Positions 1 through 11,409 of a DNA stretch of 64,000 nt are shown here, in pieces. The notes beneath the pieces were generated by a model. It had not been told where the DNA came from. It did not search any database and was given only the letters and a program-made list of their open reading frames with translations. Source of the stretch: Erythroxylum novogranatense (taxonomy: Eukaryota > Streptophyta > Magnoliopsida > Malpighiales > Erythroxylaceae); contig CM057225.1 in assembly GCA_029891385.1 (NCBI GenBank), positions 10,722,060 to 10,786,059 of the forward strand, written 5' to 3'. The translations under genes were made by a program, and so were the position numbers. The first letter of the stretch is position 1; every line of letters starts with the position of its first letter.

Positions 1-1424
1 GGATTCTTGGAGTTATGCCCGATGCCTTGCAAGGTTCCGCAATCAACTAGAATTTGCACCTGAGGAGGGAGAATGGGGTGAGCGAAACACGGCTCAGTGG
101 CTAACACGCTTATAGCCATCGAGTAATGGACCACACAACACAAAAAAAAAGATCTGAAGCAATAGCAATTTATCATATGAAACAAAACAATCCAAAATCA
201 TCACATAAAGTAAAACATACGAATTTATATCAATCAACCACATATTATGCATCATAATCACAATTAAAAGATGGAATGCACACAATTGGCTCGAGAGTTC
301 CTTAAACACAACGAGTCCATTTTTAGATCTCGTGGGCCACAAGCGGGCTGCCGGGAGAAGGCTAGGGGTCAACGTGCACGTGACTAACGATATAGGTTCT
401 CTCTTGCCCAATCACAACACAAAAATAGCATTTTATGCTTCTTTCATTGTATCAAATCATCACAGTTTCGTTCTTTTCATTCAAATCAAGGGAAATACAC
501 TTTCAATGTACTCACAATTAACAAAGATAACACACATAGGGCATTTTCCCATTACACAAAAACTATAAAAATGTTACCCACCTATCGTAGAAATCCGAAT
601 TCAAGATTGCCCTTCCTCCTTGTCTTGAGTGGGGTTCTCTTGATTTCCTTCAATCAAAGCACACTCCATTCACTAAATACAATCCAAAGGAAAGTCATAG
701 CATTCAAGAAATCAAGCAATGATAAAATAAACTTTAAACCTAACCTACCCATAAGCCATATATGCTAGAATAACCATAACCTTAGTGAGAAAGTCCCTAA
801 AATCCATAGATCTCACCTTCTCTTCCACTTTTCTTCAATCTCTACACAAACCCTAACTTCCATTTCATCTCATACTTGAACCTAACATAGCAAGACTAGA
901 ACTTACCTCTCACAAGCAGCTTCCTCTTCCTTTTCTCCTTCTTTCTTCTTTCCTTCAAGCCTCCTCGGCTCTCCCTCTCCTTCTTGGCGAAAACTCTTCT
1001 TGCTTGCCTTGCTCACGATTTCTTCTCTTCTTCTCCTTGGCTTTACGAAAACTTGCTTCCTACTCTTCCTTTAATTCCTTTTATATCACAACTTAAAGCC
1101 CTACCTCAAAACTATATAGTTTTGATACTCCTTTAAGCTCTCTTGCATTTCCTTTTGGGCTCCCCTTCCTCCCAAGCCCACTTTACATTAAAGCTCATTC
1201 TTTCTAACAAACCTTTATTTGTCTCATATGGCTCTACACTTTAAGCTTACTTCTAATTAATCCAATCATACTAACTAATACCAAGGCTCAACATAGTCTA
1301 TATATATCTATACACATAATTGAAACAATTAAAGCAAAATAAAGAATAAGTCGAGTAAATTGATAAATCAATCAATAAAATATAATCAAAAAATATTTTT
1401 TTAAAAAAATTTCGGGGCCCAACA
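1..1424 (-). repeat. 3' LTR of the Gypsy element (partial)
   Basis: This matches 7689-9148 from end to end and ends in CCCAACA next to a polypurine tract. It is truncated by the window start: the other copy begins at 6326, so about 1.36 kb should lie to the left. The main length difference is about 30 bp present at 8000-8030 and absent near 310, where a short ACACAACGA-containing stretch is duplicated in the other copy. Small ORFs at 94-768 lie inside the LTR and have counterparts in the other LTR. They look like chance frames. Confidence 0.92.
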
Positions 1425-1437
1425 ATTCTCCCCTCCT
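1425..1437 (-). other. Polypurine tract of the Gypsy element
   Basis: The plus strand reads ATTCTCCCCTCCT, so the element strand has a purine run GGAGGGGAGAAT directly before the 3' LTR (TGTTGGGCC on that strand). This is the usual position and composition of the plus-strand priming site. Confidence 0.85.
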
Positions 1438-1683
1438 AAAAGAATTTCGTCCTCGAAATCCTTACCTAAGTCCATGAAGAGGTATGGGTACTTCTCCTTC
1501 ATGGCTTCCAAAACTCCTAAGTTGCCTCTTGATTGAATGGTTCCTCCACAAGACCTTTACCGACTTTACAACTTTATTCCTTAACACCTTTCCTTTGAAT
1601 CTAAGATCTCCACAGGTTGCTCCTCATATGTCAAATCCTCCTCAATTGAACCTCTGAAGGTTGAACTATATGAGTAGGATCGA
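1438..1683 (-). other. Gypsy 3' end, degraded coding or untranslated
   Basis: This lies between the last integrase-tail reading frame and the polypurine tract. I see no open frame longer than a few tens of codons. In related elements a chromodomain and the end of pol would sit here. The frame is broken, so I cannot say whether a chromodomain was present. Confidence 0.5.
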
Positions 1684-2862
1684 TCATGCTTCCTCAAAGA
1701 TCGATACATGGAACACATTATGAATCTTAGCTAACTCCAATGGCAAATCTAACTTATAAGCCAAAGGCCCAATCCTCTCAATGATCTCATATGGGCCTAT
1801 GTACCTCGGGCTAAGCTTGCCCTTCTTGCCAAACCTCAAAACACCTTTCCATGGAGAAGCTCTAAGAAACACCTTTTCTCCCACTTCAAATTCCATCTCT
1901 TTCCTATGGGCATCCGTGTAGCTCTTCATCCTATCTTGAGCTGCTTTAAGCCTCTGCTTTACCACTTTGATTTTATCGACTGTAGCCTGTACCAATTCAG
2001 GTCCTGCAAGCTTCATTTCACCTTCCCCATCCTAACATATAGGAGTTTTGCATCTCCTACCATACAAAGCTTCATAAGGTGCCATCTGAATTCCCGAGTG
2101 ATAGGAATTATTGTAAGCAAACTCAATCAAAGGTAGGTGATCATCCCACGAACCTTTGAAATCCAATGCACAAGCTCTCAACATCGCCTCCAAAGTCCGT
2201 ATCGTCCTCTCCGATTGTCCATCGGTCTGCGGATGGAAAGTTGTACTAAAATGCAAGTTAGTCCCCATAGCCTTTTGCAAACTTTCCCAAAATCTGGAGG
2301 TAAACCTAGGATCCCTATCAGACACTATTGAACTTGGAATCCCATGAAGTCTGATTACCTCATCTATATACTTCTTAGCCAAAACATTCAAAGAATCCGT
2401 CTGTTTAATTGGCAAGAAGTGGGCTGACTTAGTCAGTCTATCCACAATCACCCAAATAGCGTCATGCTTCTTGCTAGTCCTCGGTAATCCCATAAGAAAA
2501 TCTATGGTAATCTTCTCCCATTTCAATTCCGGAATCGGCAAAGGATTAAGCTTGCCTGAAGGCGCTTGGTGTTCAGCTTTAACTTGCTGACATACTAAAC
2601 ATCTTTTAGCATACTCTGCCACATCTTTCCTCATTCCTTTCCACCAAAAATGCTCTTTCAAATCCCGATACATCTTAGAACTCCCTGGGTGCATTGCATA
2701 AGGAGCATTATGCGCCTCATCTAGGATCTCATCCTTCAGCTCTAACCTATCTGGAACACACAATCTATTTCCCATAACCATCAATCCATCTTCCTTTACC
2801 TCTACACCAAAAGGTTTGCCATTCTTTATCTCTTCTTTAAGCTTGCTCAAGTACTCATCCTG
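1684..2862 (-). pseudogene. Gypsy pol: integrase and C-terminal tail, broken
   Basis: The integrase joins the reverse-transcribed DNA to the host chromosome. The segment 2850-2032 holds the zinc-binding part (HPGSS, then CLVCQQ) and a catalytic core with an ITIDF aspartate region, VSDRDPRF, and the glutamate within TDGQSERT. The segment 2016-1684 holds the C-terminal part, with GPYEIIERIG and HNVFHVS motifs as in chromovirus integrases. The two parts are in the same frame but separated by an in-frame TAG at 2032. Another TAG at 2866 separates the integrase from the RNase H side. The tail stops at 1684, earlier than expected for an element with a chromodomain. It is not translatable as one product. 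Confidence 0.9.
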
Positions 2863-2865
2863 TTC

Positions 2866-4222
2866 CTACAATTCTTTAATCTCCTCCTTCAATACTGGTC
2901 TAACTCTGAAATTTGCCAAGATACAACCAGGTTCAACTTGTCTCAACGTCACACCAAGTCTGGCTAATTCCTTCAGCAAAGGAAGATACACTGTTTTCAC
3001 ATGTGCCATAGTGGACTTCCTACTCAGTGCATCGGCTACCACATTAGCTTTCCCCGGATGGTAGTCTATCACCAAATCATAATCTTTTAATAACTCCAAC
3101 CATCGCCTCTGTCTCAAATTCAGCTCTTTCTGAGTCAACAAGTACTTAAGACTCTTGTGGTCTGTAAATACCTTAGTGGTAACTCCATACAAGTAGTGTC
3201 TCCAAATCTTCAATGCGAAAATTATCGCAGCCAATTCCAAGTCATAAATAGGATAGTTCATCTCATAAGGCTTTAATTGCCTAGAAGCATAGGCGATCAC
3301 TTTCTCTTCTTGCATCAATACACACCCTAAACCCTTCCTAGAAGCGTCACTGTATATAATGTATCCATCATCACCATAGGGTAGCGTCAAAATTGGTGCA
3401 GTAGTAAGCCTATTCTTCAATTCCTCAAAACTACTCTGGCACTCCTCAGTCCATTCAAACTTCTGATTCTTCCTCGTCAATTTGGAAAGTGGAGCAGCTA
3501 TCATAGAAAAGCCCTCCACAAACCGCCTGTAATATCCAGCTAATCCCAAGAAACTCCTCACTTCAGCTACATTCTTAGGCGCTTCCCATTTAACCACAGC
3601 TTCTATCTTTTGTGGATCCACATGCACTCCACGCTCTGAAATCACATGCCCAAGTAATACTACTTCTCTTAACCAAAATTCGCACTTGTCAAATTTGGCA
3701 TACAATTTATTCCTTCTCAATGTCTCCAAGGCAACCCTCTGATGATCCTCATGCTCCTCATCACTCTTAGAATAGACCAATATATCATCAATAAAGAAAA
3801 TGATAAATTGATCTAAGAAAGACTTGAAAACTCTATTCATCAAGTCCATAAAGGCTGCAGGAGTATTTGTTAACCCAAAAGGCATAACCAAAAACTCAAA
3901 GTGGCCATACCGCTTCCTAAAAGCAGTCTTTGACACATCGGTCTCTTTAATCCTCAACTGATGATAACCCGATCTCAAATCTATCTTGGAAAAGACTCTC
4001 GCCCCTTGCAATTGGTCAAATAAATCATCGCGGGAGCGAATATCTGTTCTTAATGGTAGCATGATTCAACTTCCTATAATCCACACACATCCGCAACGAC
4101 CCATCTTTCTTCTTTACAAAGATAACCGGAGCTCTCCAAGGCGAAGAGCTCGGCCTAATATAACCCTTCTCTAATAGATCCTCCAATTGCTCCTTAAGCT
4201 CCTTCAATTCCGTCGGAGCCAT
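2866..4222 (-). pseudogene. Gypsy pol: reverse transcriptase and RNase H, broken
   Basis: The 398-codon frame 4062-2866 carries most of the reverse transcriptase, with the catalytic [10 protein letters not shown], and an RNase H of the Gypsy type with [10 protein letters not shown] and TDHKSLKYL, followed by the ADALSRK linker. The N-terminal RT part ([28 protein letters not shown]) is at 4222-4025 in another frame, so a frameshift lies near 4030. There is an in-frame TGA at 4223 before it and a TAG at 2866 after it. RT and RNase H copy genomic RNA into DNA inside the particle. Key catalytic residues are intact within each piece. Confidence 0.92.
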
Positions 4223-4838
4223 TCAGTAAGGCGGAATTGAAATCGGCGCAGTATCTGGAAGAAGCTCAACGGGAAACTCAATTTCTCTAGGCGGAGGTAG
4301 TCCTGGCAATTCCTCAGGAAAAACGTCCGGAAATTCCTTGACTATAGGAATGTCTTCCAACCTCCCTCTATCTGTCTTCGTGTCTAACACATAGGCCAAA
4401 TAGGCTTCACACCCCTTACTCATCATTCTCTCTGATGTCATCGCCGATACAATTCGAGACGGACTGACCTTTCTATCTCCCATGAATACTACTTTTCTGC
4501 CATCCTCTAGCTCGAATTCCACTTGTCTTACCTTAGTCTAAATTGGCATGATACTTCTCTGATGTATCCATTCCTAGGATCACATCCAATCCTCCCATCT
4601 TCAAAGGCATCAAATCCACCACAAATTTTCCTCCACTGATCCCTATCTCACAATCTCTATACACTTGACTGATAATAATATACTGGCCTATCGGAGTACT
4701 CACCATCAAAGGAGTATCCAATGGGTTCAGACTCCTCCTATGCACAGTCCTACTCGAAGACACAAAGGAATGGGTAGAACCTGGATCAATCAAAGCAAGC
4801 ACACAATCATCAAACAATTTAATCATACCCGTCACCAC
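4223..4838 (-). pseudogene. Gypsy pol: aspartic protease and linker, broken
   Basis: The frame 4838-4533 contains a retropepsin-like active site, ALIDPGSTHSFV, and a downstream VILGMD, which matches the second hydrophobic-Gly motif of these proteases. The frame 4522-4223 continues into the protease-RT linker, with FPDVFPEELPGLPP. The two pieces are offset by one frame, so an indel lies near 4525-4540. A TGA at 4223 precedes the RT. The protease would process the Gag-Pol polyprotein. Confidence 0.88.
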
Positions 4839-5096
4839 TTCGAGTGTCTCGCCTCCTCTCGAGTCATTGCAAACACTCTAGCTGGTGCTTGCCCCCTGGA
4901 TCTGTCTGGAAGATGAGCTCTCTTAGGCACTCCAGAGCTACCCACTTCAGTCACAGCCTTCTGTCCCATTGCCTCTGTCCTCCCAGAAGCTTGCATCTGT
5001 GATCTCTCTCTTCTGTCCGGCTTAGGACACTCCTTGGCCAAGTGTCCCTTCTGACCACAATTGAAGCATGCTCTTGTTACTCTGTAACACTCTCCT
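4839..5096 (-). pseudogene. Gypsy gag C-terminus with CCHC zinc knuckle
   Basis: The minus-strand translation of 5068-5027 reads CFNCGQKGHLAKEC, a C-X2-C-X4-H-X4-C nucleocapsid knuckle that binds the element's RNA. It is in a different frame from the main gag segment ending at 5097, so one or more frameshifts lie in about 5090-5280. A basic, low-complexity stretch follows before the protease. Confidence 0.85.
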
Positions 5097-6131
5097 CTAT
5101 GATGCCTCCCAGGTGCTCACACTTTGGAGGAGGCGGCCTCTCCCATCTCTTCTTCTACCGCCCACCGCTGAGGCTTGGTGAGAAACAAGAGAAGTCCTCA
5201 TTGGTCTAGGTCGGCTCCCACGGTGCTCCTCTCCTCGATCAGACAGAAAGGTTCGCACTTCTCTCAGGTATAGAAGTACCACCCCCCTCTTGAACTGGTC
5301 TCTTCCCTTCCTTTTCCTGTTGAATGCGCTCTTGATGTTTTCAATGTTCTCAACCCTCAGAGCCGCTTCAACCAACAGCTGAAAATCAGAAAAATTCTGC
5401 ACCACTACCTTCTCTCTAATGGCTAGATGCAAACCCGACTCAAATCTGCGGCACTTAGCAGCCTCACTGAACATCAACTCCGAAGCATACCTCGACAACT
5501 GAGTAAACCGGCGCTCATACTCAGCAACAGTCATCTCCCTCTGGGTGAGACTCAGAAACTCCCTCTGCTTCTGCTGAATGTACACTTCAGACAGATACTT
5601 CTTCCTGTAGGCAGTCAGGAAGTCTCCCCATGTCAACCCTACTGGTCTCGTCTGACTCCCCGGCACCGTCTCCCACCAATGCAAGGCATCACCCTGGAGC
5701 AAACTGGCAGCATAGACCACCCTCTCGTCATCCTCGCACTCCATCTGATCCAAAAATCTCTCGGTCTTCCTCAATCAGGTCTCGGCTTCCTCAGGATCTG
5801 TGGTCCCGTAGAAGTCCACCGCTTCGTACTTTCTCAGCTTGTCAAACTGTCTCCCCTTCTTAATGGGCCGAACTAGAGCTCGGGGCATTTGACCCATAGC
5901 CTGAACAAAGGCTTGGGTAAATGCCTGAAAGAGTCTCGGGTCTAGAGCAGGCACTTGCTCAGACTGACTAGGCAACGACCGAGTCTGAGATCGGAGGGGC
6001 TCGCTACTCTGCCCTCGAGAAGCCTCAGGCACTCCCGAGGCTACGGACTCATCCGTGCTCTCCTCTCTCAGTGGAGAGTCAGGTGCAATAGAACCTTGCA
6101 TAACTCCTCGTGTCCTTCTACGAGGTGGCAT
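5097..6131 (-). pseudogene. Gypsy gag (capsid), interrupted by a stop
   Basis: The ATG at 6131 starts MPPRRRTRG, followed by a Ser/Glu/Gln-rich N-terminus and the start of the retrotransposon capsid domain. The frame is stopped by TGA at 5775-5777 and then continues in the same frame with the core capsid (ALHWWETV, WGDFLTAYRKKYL, EFLSLTQREMTVAEYERRF), the usual plant retrotrans_gag pattern. After about 5290 the translation no longer resembles gag and ends at 5097, which suggests a second lesion (frameshift) before the zinc knuckle. The 177-bp leader 6132-6308 lies between the PBS and this start. Confidence 0.9.
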
Positions 6132-6308
6132 CTTACTCCTTCAATGAAAACATTTATGATTAGCTAAACTTCTTTTTAATTCTAGGTCCTATATGTATGC
6201 ATGATGTGTATGTCATCTAATACAAACAATCAATTCATAATGCAACATTTAATCACATAACAAAACAATTTCCCTACTATGCATCCTAAGCCTAGGAGTG
6301 AAACCTAA

Positions 6309-6320
6309 GCTCTGATAGCA
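6309..6320 (-). other. Primer-binding site of the Gypsy element
   Basis: The element strand reads TGCTATCAGAGC, one mismatch from TGGTATCAGAGC, the standard plant PBS complementary to initiator methionine tRNA. It sits five bases from the LTR end at 6326, which fixes the orientation as minus. Confidence 0.88.
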
Positions 6321-6325
6321 AACAA

Positions 6326-9148
6326 TGTTGGACCCCGTCTCCGAGGCCCAACATTCGGACCACACCAGGACACGCAAGCATAGAAGACCCATAACTCACC
6401 ACAAAAGGGGAAACTTACAATAGAAAATTTGGAAAGGCTTTTTAAGAAAATATGTTCCTTACGCTCTCACGGTTCTAGCGCCACTGAAAACGCTCAATTC
6501 GGATCAGAAATGAAAAAGTTATAACCAAAATAGTCAAAACTGAACACTTTACTGACTTCGCGTCAAAATTTGAAAACCTTAGAGGCTAGCTTGCTGATCG
6601 GTTTCTTCATAAAACTTGTAGGTTTAGGTCTCTAGTTTAATTTAAAACAAGAATCGCCCCAATCGGATCTCTATAGCTCAAGATATTTCAAAATAAGTGA
6701 AATATATTCAGACTTTATTGACCGACTATCATACTTTGTTTTAAAACACCTTTTTCAATTTAAAAGCAAAACTGATAAATCAGGTGTAGAAATATAGAAA
6801 AATATCTTAGAAATCCATCGCTTTGAAAATGGGGTCAATCGGAGGTCTGTGCAAAAAGTTATGGCCCAAAGAAGAAAGAGGGGTCGATAAACAGAAGCAG
6901 ACGATAAACCGAGACGTTAAAAGTCAATCGGGCGTAAAAGTCAATCGAGACGCAAAAAGTCAATCGAGACCTTAAAAGTCAACTGAGACGCAAAAAGTCA
7001 ACTGAGACGCAAAAACAGTAACCGCGTCTCACTTCTCCCCAGAACGTCTTTACTTAAAAGATGCATAACTTTCTACTCAAAACTCCAAATTAGACACGGT
7101 TTGATTCGTTGGAAAGCTAAGAGAAAAATCTACAACTTTCATGAAAATCAAGGACTTAAACTTCAACCCTATAAGGGTCAAAAGTTGACTCAAAGCTTAA
7201 GCCTGAAATCTGTCATTTAGACAACACCTGCATCTGACTCTAACAACTCACACTTTGCAATCAATACCTCAAAAAGAGCTCATTACACCTCATGAACAAG
7301 CTCTACAGCTCGTCTAACACCTTCAACAAGTCTAAATGATTGTATTCAACCTAAAACAACCCAGAAATTTGGCTGAAAGCGCAAAACACTCAAATCTAAC
7401 TCAAAGAGCACATCAGCCCAGAAATTTGCAGAACTTCAACAATTAATAATACTCATACACACCATTTTAAAACCATACATAGTACGCAAATCAACAAGTT
7501 CACATGAAGAGAGTATTAGAGCTCTCATTCTCATTCAAATCATAACAAAGATTCATACATAGCTTTGGTTACATATTAGCATATTCATCAAGATCAAGTA
7601 CCAAATACAAAAGATGAGATGCTCAATGATCAATATGCTTACAAAGCTATTCCAAAAGCTAGTTACTAACTTAATACAAAAGTTTCTAGGATTCTTGGAG
7701 TTATGCCCGATGCCTTGCAAGGTTCCGCAATCAACTAGAATTTGCACCTGAGGAGGGAGAATAGGGTGAGCGAAACACGGCTCAGTGGCTAACACGCTTA
7801 TAGCCATCGAGTAATGGACCACACAACACAAAAAAAAAGATCTGAAGCAATAGCAATTTATCATATGAAACAAAACAATCCAAAATCATCACATAAAGTA
7901 AAACATACGAATTTATATCAATCAACCACATATTATGCATCATAATCACAATTAAAAGATGGAATGCACACAATTGGCTCGAGAGTTCCTTAAACACAAC
8001 GAATAAACTGAAGTTTATCATAAACACAACGAGTCCATTTTCGGATCTCGTGGGCCACAAGCGGGCTGCCGGGAGAAGGCTAGGGGTCAACGTGCACGTG
8101 ACTAACGATATAGGTTCTCTCTTGCCCAATCACAACACAAAAATAGCATTTTATGCTTCTTTCATTGTATCAAATCATCATAGTTTCGTTCTTTTCATTC
8201 AAATCAAGGGAAATACACTTTCAATATACTCACAATTAACAAAGATAACACACATAGGGCATTTGCCCATTACACAACAACTATAAAAATGTTATCCACC
8301 TATCGTAGAAATCCGAATTCAAGATTGCCCTTCCTCCTTGTCTTGAGTGGGGTTCTCTTGATTTCCTTCAATCAAAACACACTCCATTCACTAAATACAA
8401 TCCAAAGGAAAGTCATAGCATTCAAGAAATCAAGCAATGATAAAATAAACTTTAAACCTAACCTACCCATAAGCCATATATGCTAGAATAACCATAACCT
8501 TAGTGAGAAAGTCCCTAAAATCCATAGATCTCACCTTCTCTTCCACTTTTCTTCAATCTCTACACAAACCCTAACTTCCATTTCATCTCATACTTGAACC
8601 TAACATAGCAAGACTAGAACTTACCTCTCACAAGCAGCTTCCTCTTCCTTTTTCTCCTTCTTTCTTCTTTCCTTCAAGCCTCCTACGGCTCTCCCTCTCC
8701 TTCTTGGCCGAAAACTCTTCTTGCTTGCCTTGCTCACGATTTCTTCTCTTCTTCTCCTTGGCTTTACAAAAACTTGCTTCCTACTCTTCCTTTAATTCCT
8801 TTTATATCACAACTTAAAGCCCTACCTCAAAACTATGTAGTTTTGATACTCCTTTAAGCTCTCTTGCATTTCCTTTTGGGCTCCTCTTCCTCCCAAGCCC
8901 ACTTTACATTAAAGCTCATTCTTTCTAACAAACCTTTATTTGTCTCATATGGCTCTACACTTTAAGCTCACTTTTAATTAATCCAATCATACTAACTAAT
9001 ACCAAGGCTCAACATAGTCTATATATATCTATACACACATAATTGAAACAATTAAAGCAAAATAAAGAATAAGTCGAGTAAATTGATAAATCAATCAATA
9101 AAATATAATCAAAAAATATATATATATATAAATTTTCGGGGCCCAACA
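6326..9148 (-). repeat. 5' LTR of the Gypsy element, complete (2.8 kb)
   Basis: It runs from TGTTGGACC (6326) to GGGCCCAACA (9148), short terminal inverted repeats of the TG...CA type. The PBS abuts its left end. The right flank ATAAC (9149-9153) is the candidate 5-bp target duplication, whose partner is off-window. It contains a GAGACG-rich tandem array (6895-7030), a block shared with the solo LTR at 23313-27664, and a pyrimidine-rich stretch on the plus strand (8620-8780). Confidence 0.92.
6895..7035. repeat. Short tandem array of GAGACG units in the LTR
   Basis: About six imperfect units of 17-20 bp, each roughly CGAGACGCAAAAAGTCAA, end in an inverted copy of the motif (GCGTCTC). The last unit and the inverted copy could pair as a 7-bp stem around a loop of about 13 nt. 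The same motif forms a larger array in the solo LTR at 26340-26655. Confidence 0.8.
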
Positions 9149-9153
9149 ATAAC

Positions 9154-9861
9154 AACATTCATTGAAGCATTGAGTTTGAATAAAAAGCAATGAATAAAAT
9201 GGCCACCGAAACGTTAAAAGAAGGTTAATATAATGAACATAAAAGCTTGAGTAAATGAGCAGAAACCGTTTTCTGTTAATAACCCAAAGCATACGTTATG
9301 CATTGATTATAAACTAGACTTGAGAAGACCAACATCGGTTACGTATTCTATTGATCAGTTGTGCAAATGAAGAGACAACAATAACACCTACATGCAACTG
9401 TTCGTCTGTCATTAACGCATGCAACTCTACGTCTGGTTTTCAAAAAACATCACGCAAGAGGAGAAACAAACGAAACAAAGATCAAAATAAAATTTTTCCC
9501 AGAAACACTGGAAACTCTTTCCAGATTTCTAAAAAATTGGAAATTTTCCAAAAACTGATACAACGCAGTTCATATATCCAGAAATACATAAAACCATTTT
9601 ACAGCCAATCCAGAAAAAGAAACGCATATAATCATGAAAATTTCCATAAGCTCATGAACAATTATTCGACACTTCCATAAACACATATAAACATATTGCA
9701 CCTTTTATTACCCGAAACACTTTCGGCATAACAAAGAACAAAATTTCCAGAAACTTATTGGAACAGTGAAAACATGCACGTATCAATATGCAACTTTTGC
9801 ATATTAAAACCAAATCAAAACATATTCAAGCTTATGTATCAAAAATAAAACTGTTAAAAGT
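9154..9861 (-). mobile_element. Internal stub of an older LTR element
   Basis: This sequence lies between the Gypsy insertion and a PBS-like site at 9862-9874, so it is probably the leader or gag-proximal part of the minus-oriented element whose LTR follows. No conserved protein motif is readable. The 109-codon frame at 9351-9680 resembles nothing I know. The rest of that element is not seen on the left because the Gypsy copy interrupts or replaces it. Confidence 0.45.
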
Positions 9862-9874
9862 GACTCTAATACCA
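9862..9874 (-). other. PBS-like site of the older LTR element
   Basis: The minus strand reads TGGTATTAGAGTC, close to the initiator-Met tRNA PBS (TGGTATCAGAGCC). It directly abuts an LTR-like end (CGTTGG), indicating a minus-oriented element. Confidence 0.65.
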
Positions 9875-9875
9875 C

Positions 9876-11409
9876 CGTTGGAAAAATTATGCAAGATCAA
9901 ATCTTAGCGCAACGGAAATAATATAAAAAATTTCCATAGATTCAACTTTAACAAAATTTATTAAGAAACATAAGACAAGAAATTGATAAAAAACTACTAA
10001 CTTGATGTGATTTCATATTACAATTTTTGTTTATTTGAATCTGTCAATTCCACGAGCCGTTCAATTGTCCAGCCTCTAATGGTATCTATAGATCTATTCA
10101 GAGAAAACTCAAATCGAATTTGAGAGGAAAAATGTAAGAAGTGCTAGCATCCATTTTACAAAATTTTCCTTTTATATGAAAAATCTTATTTTTCATATCC
10201 TTGATTTTATTAAAATTACAACTAAAGGCAAACTTTAATTATAATTATTAATTAATCCTTATAAGATCAAATATCACATATTGACCTTAAAGTTTCTAAA
10301 ACTTTTCAATTAAGTCCAACTTAATTCAAATTTTACTTTCTTCTTTATAGACCTTTTATGTGTGACACATTAGGTTCCTAATATGTTGACCATGATTATA
10401 AATTCTAATTCTAATTCATAATTAGAATTAGATAAATTAAAACTCCTTTTAATTTATCTTTAATTTCCTAATTAAACAATTTATAGTCATAGATCATGAT
10501 TGACTTCTAGCAACATGTCATGACCACCCAAATATTAAGAATGTCAAAATGGTTTGACTTAACCTATCTATACATGGTTATCTTGTATAAATTAATCCTT
10601 TCGTTATCTAATGTTCTAATTGGAATTAGAGTATGGAATTCGTGTCTACTCTAAATAATCCAATCATATTTGTTCTTGCTAATTAATAAATGCTTTTAAT
10701 TGATATTTGAAGACAACATTTTCAAATTTTAATTTACTCTGGCCAGAGATTCCCAAAACTATTACTAATCAAGAATAGCAGAACATTCTTCCTAATTACT
10801 TTAAGATAACGAATTATTTATTGATTTACTCAACTATCTTTACATAGTTCATACTATATCTAATAACTACCGAATTGAACTATTCCAAGAATAGAATATA
10901 AGTAGCATCAAAACATAGTAATGCCTACATGAGATAACTTTAGTAATCTTAAGTCTAAGGATCAATTATACAACCATCATAATGAGATAATCAATAGACA
11001 CACAAGTAATGTTCCATTCGGGATTCTTATAATTGGGTTAGTTCAGTGAGCTTATTCTCTAATAAGCACCCACATATTTGTTTAAGTATCTCCACACTTT
11101 AATCTATGAGATCAATTACTTTCTTCATAAAAAAAATATGTGCTAGTCTAACTATTTCATCAATACCCCGTCTTGATGAAACTATGACTATGAACATTTT
11201 AGAAATAATACAAAAATGCAATTTGAATCTCATAATTATAATCACATTATAATTTCTAATTGTATAACAATTATTCCGAGATTTTATCTTTATGATTAAT
11301 AATTAAATAATTACAAATACACAAAAATAAAAATATCTTTTATTGAATAAAACAAATTTTATACAATTAAATGTACAACCAAAATTTGCTGCAAGGACAT
11401 AAACCAACA
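9876..11409 (-). repeat. LTR of an older retrotransposon (about 1.5 kb)
   Basis: The left boundary is set by the PBS-like site (TGTTGG-type start, now CGTTGG). The right boundary is set by GACATAAACCAACA at 11396-11409, a common plant LTR ending. Beyond it the sequence changes abruptly to LINE reverse transcriptase, so this element inserted into, or truncated, the LINE. It is AT-rich with no significant ORF. I cannot assign the superfamily; a Copia element is plausible. Confidence 0.6.

Larger units (their letters stand above)
1..9148 (-). mobile_element. Ty3/Gypsy retrotransposon, Tekay-like chromovirus, left end off-window
   Basis: This is a full-structure LTR retrotransposon read on the minus strand. 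In element order it has the 5' LTR (9148-6326), a primer-binding site (6320-6309), gag, zinc knuckle, protease, reverse transcriptase, RNase H and integrase (6131-1684), a polypurine tract (1437-1425) and the 3' LTR (1424-1, continuing left of the window). The order PR-RT-RH-INT identifies Gypsy. A gag starting MPPRR, an integrase tail with a KLDLPLELAKIHNVFHVS stretch, and LTRs of about 2.8 kb point to the Tekay/Del lineage (family knowledge, not a search). The LTR copies 1-1424 and 7689-9148 are close to identical by eye, so the insertion is recent. Even so, the coding part has several stops and frameshifts, so this copy is non-autonomous. Confidence 0.93.

Noticed and set aside
9351..9680. 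109-codon plus-strand ORF as a gene
   Set aside because: Its composition is Asn/Lys-rich without motifs, and it lies in the stub of a minus-oriented retroelement.
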